NCBI GenBank assembly: GCA_030837935.1
Contig: JAUQXU010000244.1
Span: forward strand, 1 to 12,338
Length of the DNA: 12,338 nt
From: Candidatus Brocadia sp.
GTDB taxonomy: Bacteria > Planctomycetota > Brocadiia > Brocadiales > Brocadiaceae
Direction: 5' to 3'
Part shown: positions 7,240-12,338 of the stretch, one piece after another
How the letters are laid out: the number at the start of each line of letters is the position of its first letter
How positions within the stretch are numbered: the stretch's first letter is position 1
Made by a program: the position numbers and the translations under genes
Notes under the pieces: model-generated
The model's input: only the letters and a program-made list of their open reading frames with translations
Database searches by the model: none
What the model was told of the DNA's origin: nothing

Positions 7240-8319
7240 ATGAACCAGAGCACTAAAATCTACGTGGCCGGACATAGCGGTTTGGTAGGTTCGGCTATTG
7301 TGTGCAAACTTCAAGATTCAGGTTATAAAAATCTCGTTGTAAGAACCCATAAGGAACTGGACTTAATAAGACAGTCTGAGGTCGAGGCATTTTTCAAAGA
7401 GGAAAAGCCGGAATTCGTTTTTTTGGCCGCAGCTCGGGTTGGTGGAATATTGGCTAACAGCACTTACAAGGCAGAGTTTATATATAAAAATATTATGATC
7501 GCCGCAAATGTGATTCACTCAAGCTATAAATATGGTGTTAAAAAGTTGTTAAATCTAGGTTCATCATGTATATACCCAAAATTTGCCCCTCAACCAATGA
7601 CTGAGGAATACTTGCTTACGGGAAGCCTGGAGCCTACCAACGAGCCTTATGCTATAGCAAAAATATCTGCAATAAAGCTTTGCAGATATTTTAACGAACA
7701 GTATGGAACAAACTTTGTCTCCGTAATGCCTGCGAACCTCTATGGTCCAAATGACAACTTTGATTTAGAGACATCGCATGTGTTGCCCGCCCTTATCCGT
7801 AAGTTCCATTTAGCCAAGTTATTATCAGAAGAACGGCATGAAGATATTAGCAAAGATTTATCCTTCCAGAGGAATAATCTAGCAAAAAATATACAAGGAA
7901 TATCAATGAATAACGCACAGCAAATAACCGATTATTTAATTAAATTTGGCATTTATCCGGATAAAATTATTCTTTGGGGAAGCGGCTCCCCTTATCGGGA
8001 ATTTCTCCATGTAGATGATTTGGCTGATGCCTGCATATTTTTAATGCAAAAATATAATGCAAAAGATATCGGTGAGTTTGTGAATATTGGAACCGGGAAA
8101 GAAATTAAGATCGATGATTTAGCCTATTTGGTTAAGGATATCGTGAAATATAAAGGTAGGATACATTGGAATACGTCAAAGCCGGATGGAACACCCAGAA
8201 AGTTGCTTGATGGTAGGAAGATAAATAATTTAGGATGGAAAGCCAATATTGGGTTGCAAGAGGGAATTGAAGAGGTATATAGAATATATCTGACAAAGGT
8301 ATCAAGCTCGTTAAACTAA
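7240..8319 (+). CDS. fcl: GDP-L-fucose synthase (GDP-4-keto-6-deoxymannose epimerase/reductase)
   Basis: NADPH-dependent epimerase/reductase (Fcl/WcaG) that turns the Gmd product into GDP-L-fucose. It has the Rossmann motif GHSGLVGS (G11, G14, G17), AAARVGGI, GSSCIYPKFAPQPM with S108 and C110, the pair Y137 and K141 in NEPYAIAK, MPANLYGPNDNF and H180. These line up one residue off the E. coli residues S107, C109, Y136, K140 and H179. The C-terminus has SKPDGTPRKLLD. With 359 residues it is longer than E. coli Fcl (321) because of an insert of about 40 residues around 195-240, a form I recall from other phyla. The start at 7240 fits the family; ATG 7216 would add eight residues. Neither start has a clear ribosome-binding site. 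It acts directly after Gmd in the pathway. Confidence 0.95.
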   Translation: MNQSTKIYVAGHSGLVGSAIVCKLQDSGYKNLVVRTHKELDLIRQSEVEAFFKEEKPEFVFLAAARVGGILANSTYKAEFIYKNIMIAANVIHSSYKYGVKKLLNLGSSCIYPKFAPQPMTEEYLLTGSLEPTNEPYAIAKISAIKLCRYFNEQYGTNFVSVMPANLYGPNDNFDLETSHVLPALIRKFHLAKLLSEERHEDISKDLSFQRNNLAKNIQGISMNNAQQITDYLIKFGIYPDKIILWGSGSPYREFLHVDDLADACIFLMQKYNAKDIGEFVNIGTGKEIKIDDLAYLVKDIVKYKGRIHWNTSKPDGTPRKLLDGRKINNLGWKANIGLQEGIEEVYRIYLTKVSSSLN

Positions 8320-8413
8320 CTGGAAATTATAGAAAATATCGGTAATACAGAACGATTCTTTGCTAATGGGAATACGTAGATAACAAAATATTTGTTCTAA
8401 AAAGGGTTAATGA

Positions 8414-9331
8414 ATGATACCTAAAATCTCAATAATTGTGCCGAATTATAATGATGCTTCCAAGCTCTCTGATTGCATACAGTCTTTACTGGATCTTAAT
8501 TACCCTAAAGATAAAGTAGAGATTATTATCGTGGATAATGGTTCTACAGATAATTCTATGCAAATTATTAAAGCATTTCCGGTTAAATTATTAACAGAAA
8601 AAGACGTTAAGGGTTCTTACGCGGCAAGAAATTTAGGGGTTAAAAATGCCACTGGAGAAGTATTAGCATTTACTGACTCTGACTGTATAGTAGATAAACA
8701 ATGGTTATGTAATTCAATAAAGTATTTGGCGGGAGAAGATGTGGGAGGTGTTGCTGGTGAGATTCTGGGTGGAGAACCAAATACATTGGTAGAAGAATAT
8801 CAATTATTAACAAAAGCTTTGGACCAATCAAAATATTTCAGTCATCCCTATTATCCCTTCGCCGTAACTGCAAATGTAATTTATAAAAAAAGTGTATTCG
8901 ACAAAATAGGTCTTTTTGAAACTCATTGGATTTCCGGCGGGGACGTTGATTTCGCATGGAGGATGCAAATTCATGGCAAGATGAAATTAATTTATGCAAC
9001 TGATTGCAGTGTTTATCATCATCATAGAACAAGCCCTACAGGATTATACCTGCAAAGCAAAAGACATATATATGGTGCTTGTTTGCTGAATGCGAAATAT
9101 GATAATAAATTCCAAACAATAAATGAACTGAACAACAAATTAATTCTCTATGGAAAAATGTTTCGGAGGAATGTAGAAAAAGTCATCCTTTTTTCTGCCT
9201 TCTTCTTGCTCAGGACTAAAAGGGTATACTTTTTATATCTCTCAAGGGTTTCAGCGTTGGGATATTTCAAGGGACTTATTCAATACCGAAAAGACAAGCA
9301 TGAATTATTCCATCATTGTTCCAACGTGTAA
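8414..9331 (+). CDS. Family 2 glycosyltransferase (first of two overlapping)
   Basis: GT-A fold inverting glycosyltransferase, expected to add one sugar to the lipid-linked repeat unit at the cytoplasmic face of the inner membrane. The 305-residue product starts KISIIVPNYND, has IIIVDNGSTDNS, YAARNLGVKNATGE and the metal-binding motif T-D-S-D (D88, D90), then GGDVDFAWRMQ at about 175-185 as the acceptor/catalytic-base region. A hydrophobic stretch at about 257-277 may be a membrane-associated helix. The start ATG has AAAGGG at 8401-8406, seven bases upstream. The last 32 bases overlap the next gene in another frame, which implies coupled translation. Donor and acceptor cannot be read from sequence; the fucose genes upstream make a fucosyltransferase or another GDP-sugar user possible but unproven. 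Confidence 0.92.
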   Translation: MIPKISIIVPNYNDASKLSDCIQSLLDLNYPKDKVEIIIVDNGSTDNSMQIIKAFPVKLLTEKDVKGSYAARNLGVKNATGEVLAFTDSDCIVDKQWLCNSIKYLAGEDVGGVAGEILGGEPNTLVEEYQLLTKALDQSKYFSHPYYPFAVTANVIYKKSVFDKIGLFETHWISGGDVDFAWRMQIHGKMKLIYATDCSVYHHHRTSPTGLYLQSKRHIYGACLLNAKYDNKFQTINELNNKLILYGKMFRRNVEKVILFSAFFLLRTKRVYFLYLSRVSALGYFKGLIQYRKDKHELFHHCSNV

Positions 9332-10232
9332 TCGGCAAAAGGACTTAGCGAGTCTCATTGATTCAATTTTGAAGCAAACTATATTGCCTGTTGAAGTAAT
9401 AGTCATTGATCAGAGTGATAGTGACGACACAAAAAAATACATAGAAAGTTGTAGCAATTACGAATTAACTAAATCTAATAATATAAACTTTATATATATG
9501 TACCAGACAAAAAAAAATTCGGCAGCTGCAAGGAATAAAGGGATAGATGTCGCCAAGGGACAAGTTATTAGTTTCTTAGATGATGATGTTGTTTTGTTTC
9601 GTGATTATTACGAAAAGGTGCTTTCTTACTTTGATAATGACAAAAGAATAGGCGGAATTGGTGGAAATGTAATTGTTGAAAATAAATTGCAGGGTTGGAA
9701 GTGGAAACTTCGAAAAGGATTGTTAAAATTGTTTTTAATTAATAATTTTGATGGTAAAATAACAAAGTCAGGTTTTGGATGGCCTATAGCTGAAAGAGAA
9801 ATTGATAGTCCTATGCAGGTGGAAATGTTCTCGGGTTGTAACATGAATTTTAGAAAAGAATTTTTAAAGGATGATAAGTTTGATGAATGGTTTACCGGCT
9901 ATAGTTACCGAGAAGATGTTGATATTTCTTATAGAATATCAGGCAAAACACTTTTAAAAATGATTCCGGAGGCTAAACTGTATCATAATTACAGTAAATC
10001 AAATCGTATGGATGTTAAAGAACAAAAAATGATGGAGATAAAAAACAGCTATTATTTTTACAAAAAAAACATGAAAAAAACAATGATATCTGATTTTTTG
10101 TTTCTCTACTCATTATCAGGTCTGTTAACGATTTCTTTTATAGAATATTTATGTAATTTTAATGAAGAGAAATATAAGCAGCTTAAAGGTTTTACTAAGG
10201 GTATTATAAAATTAGTAACCAATATTCCTTAA
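9300..10232 (+). CDS. Family 2 glycosyltransferase (second of two overlapping)
   Basis: Second GT-A type glycosyltransferase, 310 residues. It starts MNYSIIVPTCNRQKDL, shows VIVIDQSDSDDT, NSAAARNKGIDVAKGQ and the metal-binding FLDDDV (D94-D96), then FSGCNMNFRKE and YREDVDISYR with E205/D206 as the likely catalytic region. A C-terminal hydrophobic segment lies at about 263-285. The ATG sits inside the end of the preceding gene and no good separate ribosome-binding site is seen, consistent with translational coupling. The gene is AT-rich. It presumably adds another sugar of the same repeat unit; the specificity is not predictable. Confidence 0.92.
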   Translation: MNYSIIVPTCNRQKDLASLIDSILKQTILPVEVIVIDQSDSDDTKKYIESCSNYELTKSNNINFIYMYQTKKNSAAARNKGIDVAKGQVISFLDDDVVLFRDYYEKVLSYFDNDKRIGGIGGNVIVENKLQGWKWKLRKGLLKLFLINNFDGKITKSGFGWPIAEREIDSPMQVEMFSGCNMNFRKEFLKDDKFDEWFTGYSYREDVDISYRISGKTLLKMIPEAKLYHNYSKSNRMDVKEQKMMEIKNSYYFYKKNMKKTMISDFLFLYSLSGLLTISFIEYLCNFNEEKYKQLKGFTKGIIKLVTNIP

Positions 10233-10336
10233 ATTGAAATATTTAGTTGACTGTTGTAGAACTTTGAGATTTTTTGTCTTGTTGTTATTCCGGTCGTTAC
10301 GATTTTAGTACAACACTCAAGTAAATAGCCCATTTT
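10231..10336. repeat. Long imperfect inverted repeat in front of the polymerase gene
   Basis: TAGTTGACTGTTGTAG (10244-10259) and GTACAACACTCAAGTA (10308-10323) are inverted copies matching at 13 of 16 positions. The match continues weakly outward (10231-10243 with 10324-10336, 9 of 13), giving 22 of 29 in all. The 48-bp middle shows no pairing that I could find. It fills most of the 162-bp gap between the second glycosyltransferase and the polymerase. It could be a small non-autonomous element remnant, a regulator site pair or a structured leader. Confidence 0.5.
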
Positions 10337-10394
10337 CTTAATATTAAAAACCCATAATTTTTGTTTTATTAATTACAGAATATCTAAGATAAGT

Positions 10395-11822
10395 ATGAAT
10401 AAAGTAATTTCTACAGTTTACAGAGAGTTTCCAATAGTGAAACTTTTATTAACTATTGGTTTTTCCATCATAGTTTGTATGTCTCTGTTTAATGATCTAA
10501 AAATTTCTTTTGGTTTGTTATTTCTCTCCGCTTTAATGCTTGTATCAATACAAAATTATAAAATAGTACTGTTTATTCTAGTACTATTTACAGTTTGTAT
10601 TGAAACTACACTTCAACAAATAAGCCTAGCTTCTGGACAAAGTGGGATGTTAAATTTTAATGGCGCTATAAATATATATATTGTTGCGTTTACCCTTTTA
10701 TACATCTTTAAAGGTGAAGTAAAACCTTTTAATTCATTAATAACAAAACCCTTTTTATTGTATTTTCTTATCGTTATATTTTCATTGGCGGTTTCGAGTG
10801 ATCGTGTTTTAACAATCAAGAGTGGCATAAGAATATCTACAGGTTATTGTTTATATCTTCTGATATCACAGTTAATTACAGATAAAAAAAGCATGGATAA
10901 AATGTTTAAGTTTTTCCTTTTCCTCTGCATAATTCCTATTTTTGTTGGTTTATATCAAATAGTATTTGTTAATAAATTTCATTTTACTTTAGATATGAGG
11001 GTCACTGGAACTTTTAAAAATGGCCAATCTTACTCTCAATATTTAGCAATTTTATTACCTTTCCTTTTTGCAAGATTAACTTCTGTGAATGATTTTATGG
11101 GAAAGAAGGTATTTTTCTTTGTTTTATTTATTTTGGGCTTGGCGAATCTTTTATATTCGAATACCAGGATTGGATGGGTGGCATGTTTTTTTTCAATTAT
11201 TATCTATTGTTATTTATCAAATAAGAAACGAATTTTATTATTTTTGTTGGTTTTACTAGTTATGATGGGTATCGCACTATCACCGTTTGTTATGCAAAGA
11301 TTTGGGATATATTTTACAACCCCATGGTCAGCTTATTTATCAGACAACCTCTATGATTCAAAACATTCCAGTGTTTACGAAGGTATTAGTTCTGTTCATG
11401 CACGAATTTGGGTATGGAAAAACATGCTTAGGGAAACTTTTAAAAGCCCAATAATAGGATTAGGTAGCGGTACCTGGTTTGATTATTTTTCCGCAAAGTT
11501 AGGTATTGGTGCTGCCTCTCATAACGATTATATAGAAGTTTTGTTTGGAACGGGCTTTTTAGGATTGTTTTTTTATTTCCTGTTACGTATCAAACAGATT
11601 GGTTTATTGATGAAAATTAAGAAATTCACATTAAAGAGCCCTGAAAATATGACAGTCATATTGCCATCTTTAGCAATATCTATTTCTCTTATGGTGGTTA
11701 GTCTCACGGAGGTTTGGCAAGCTTATGTCGGCGTATATTGGACTTTTTGGATAATCTTAGGCCTATCGGAATGTTATTATAAATATTTTCTAAAAAAGAG
11801 CACTAGGTATGATAAATTATAA
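10395..11822 (+). CDS. O-antigen polymerase/ligase family membrane protein (Wzy/WaaL-like)
   Basis: Polytopic inner-membrane protein of 475 residues, with about ten or more hydrophobic segments across its length. It carries the Wzy_C/O-antigen ligase features: an SNTRIGW segment with R258 before a membrane helix, the long periplasmic-type loop with HARIWVW (R337), GLGSGTW, and ASHNDYIEVLFGTGFLG (H376, N377, D378), the hallmark C-terminal loop and helix. Such proteins either polymerise lipid-linked repeat units (Wzy) or ligate the chain to an acceptor (WaaL). Sequence alone does not separate the two, and placement among glycosyltransferases and Wzc/Wza genes favours polymerase. The start ATG has only a weak upstream AAGATAAG. 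The end overlaps the next gene by 14 bp. Confidence 0.88.
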   Translation: MNKVISTVYREFPIVKLLLTIGFSIIVCMSLFNDLKISFGLLFLSALMLVSIQNYKIVLFILVLFTVCIETTLQQISLASGQSGMLNFNGAINIYIVAFTLLYIFKGEVKPFNSLITKPFLLYFLIVIFSLAVSSDRVLTIKSGIRISTGYCLYLLISQLITDKKSMDKMFKFFLFLCIIPIFVGLYQIVFVNKFHFTLDMRVTGTFKNGQSYSQYLAILLPFLFARLTSVNDFMGKKVFFFVLFILGLANLLYSNTRIGWVACFFSIIIYCYLSNKKRILLFLLVLLVMMGIALSPFVMQRFGIYFTTPWSAYLSDNLYDSKHSSVYEGISSVHARIWVWKNMLRETFKSPIIGLGSGTWFDYFSAKLGIGAASHNDYIEVLFGTGFLGLFFYFLLRIKQIGLLMKIKKFTLKSPENMTVILPSLAISISLMVVSLTEVWQAYVGVYWTFWIILGLSECYYKYFLKKSTRYDKL

Positions 11823-12338
11823 TATTTCATTTATTATAAGTACCAGAAATAGAGCCGCATTATTAAAGGGTTGTTTGGATGCCTTGATTAAACAAGATAA
11901 TATCGAAAAAGATAATTATGAAATTATCGTAGTCGATAATGGCTCAGGCACTACTGATACGAAACAAGTTGTAGATTCATTACAGAGAAGATTTAAGCAT
12001 ATGAAATATGTTTATCAGGAAAAATTAGGTTTATCTATAGCCAGAAATACCGGAGTTAAATATGCAGCAGGTGACTTAATTTGCTTTTTAGATGACGATA
12101 CTATCCCAGATAAAAATTATATATGGGAAATAATTTTGTCTTTTAAAACGCATGATATTGCTTGTTTAGGAGGCAAAATAATAGCGGCATGGCCGCAAGA
12201 GACCCCACCGGCGTGGTTTAATGAAAAGTTTGGGGATATAGTAGGAGAAACCCCCTTTGGAAATGAATCCAGATTTATGAGAAAAGACGAATTTCCTTTT
12301 GGTGGAAATATTGTATTCAAAAAAGAAATTTTTCAAAA
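11809..12338 (+). CDS. Family 2 glycosyltransferase, N-terminal part (runs off the window)
   Basis: An open frame from ATG 11809 to the window end (176 codons plus two bases), with no stop. It starts MINYNISFIISTRNRAAL, has IIVVDNGSGTTD, LSIARNTGVKYAAGD, the metal-binding FLDDDT (D95-D97), and GGKIIAAWPQETPPAW followed by FGGNIVFKKE. This is a GT-A glycosyltransferase related to the hyaluronan/cellulose-synthase-like branch of family 2. A purine-rich AAAGAG lies eight bases before the start. The 14-bp overlap with the polymerase gene indicates the same transcript. Only the N-terminal domain is visible, so the catalytic-base region and any C-terminal domain cannot be judged. Confidence 0.9.
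   Translation, partial: MINYNISFIISTRNRAALLKGCLDALIKQDNIEKDNYEIIVVDNGSGTTDTKQVVDSLQRRFKHMKYVYQEKLGLSIARNTGVKYAAGDLICFLDDDTIPDKNYIWEIILSFKTHDIACLGGKIIAAWPQETPPAWFNEKFGDIVGETPFGNESRFMRKDEFPFGGNIVFKKEIFQ

Noticed and set aside
1..12338. CRISPR array, tRNA or rRNA genes, complete insertion sequence
   Set aside because: No regularly spaced repeats, no recognisable tRNA or rRNA sequence and no transposase motifs were found on either strand by reading.

Overview
The window looks like the left part of an exopolysaccharide or O-antigen-type surface glycan locus from a low-GC, Gram-negative-type bacterium. The outer-membrane export protein, the Wzc-like inner-membrane co-polymerase, Ribosome-binding-site use and the frequent GTG starts are all bacterial. 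The taxon cannot be fixed from sequence alone. AT-rich composition together with this export pair would fit an anammox-type planctomycete, a Nitrospirota/Omnitrophota lineage or a deltaproteobacterium, and that is only a guess.

Left flank (1 to about 1525): a decayed SagB-type nitroreductase-like dehydrogenase with at least one frameshift and early stops, followed by about 740 bp with no recognisable gene, only small AT-rich or palindromic repeats. This appears to be the boundary of the glycan locus.

Export module (1560-4085): a short periplasmic/outer-membrane polysaccharide export protein with two SLBB domains, then a Wzz/Wzc-like chain-length regulator whose BY-kinase domain has lost key Walker residues. 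The two genes are 9 bp apart and are clearly one transcription unit.

Nucleotide-sugar module (4251-8319): bifunctional mannose-6-phosphate isomerase/mannose-1-phosphate guanylyltransferase, GDP-mannose 4,6-dehydratase and GDP-L-fucose synthase. Together they take fructose-6-phosphate to GDP-L-fucose, except for the phosphomannomutase step, which is not in the window. These genes are separated by unusually long gaps (about 120-280 bp) that carry small inverted repeats.

Assembly module (8414-end): two overlapping family 2 glycosyltransferases, a polytopic O-antigen polymerase/ligase (Wzy/WaaL superfamily), and a third family 2 glycosyltransferase that runs off the right edge. These genes are visibly more AT-rich than the export genes, as is common in exchangeable glycan clusters. 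The simplest reading is a fucose-containing polysaccharide, built by the glycosyltransferases, polymerised by the Wzy-like protein, and exported by the Wza/Wzc-like pair. No flippase, initiating phosphoglycosyltransferase or outer-membrane beta-barrel gene is visible here.

No clearly new system is evident. The points most worth a second look are the degenerate kinase domain, the short export protein lacking a C-terminal membrane helix, the SagB-like pseudogene, and a long imperfect inverted repeat in front of the polymerase gene.
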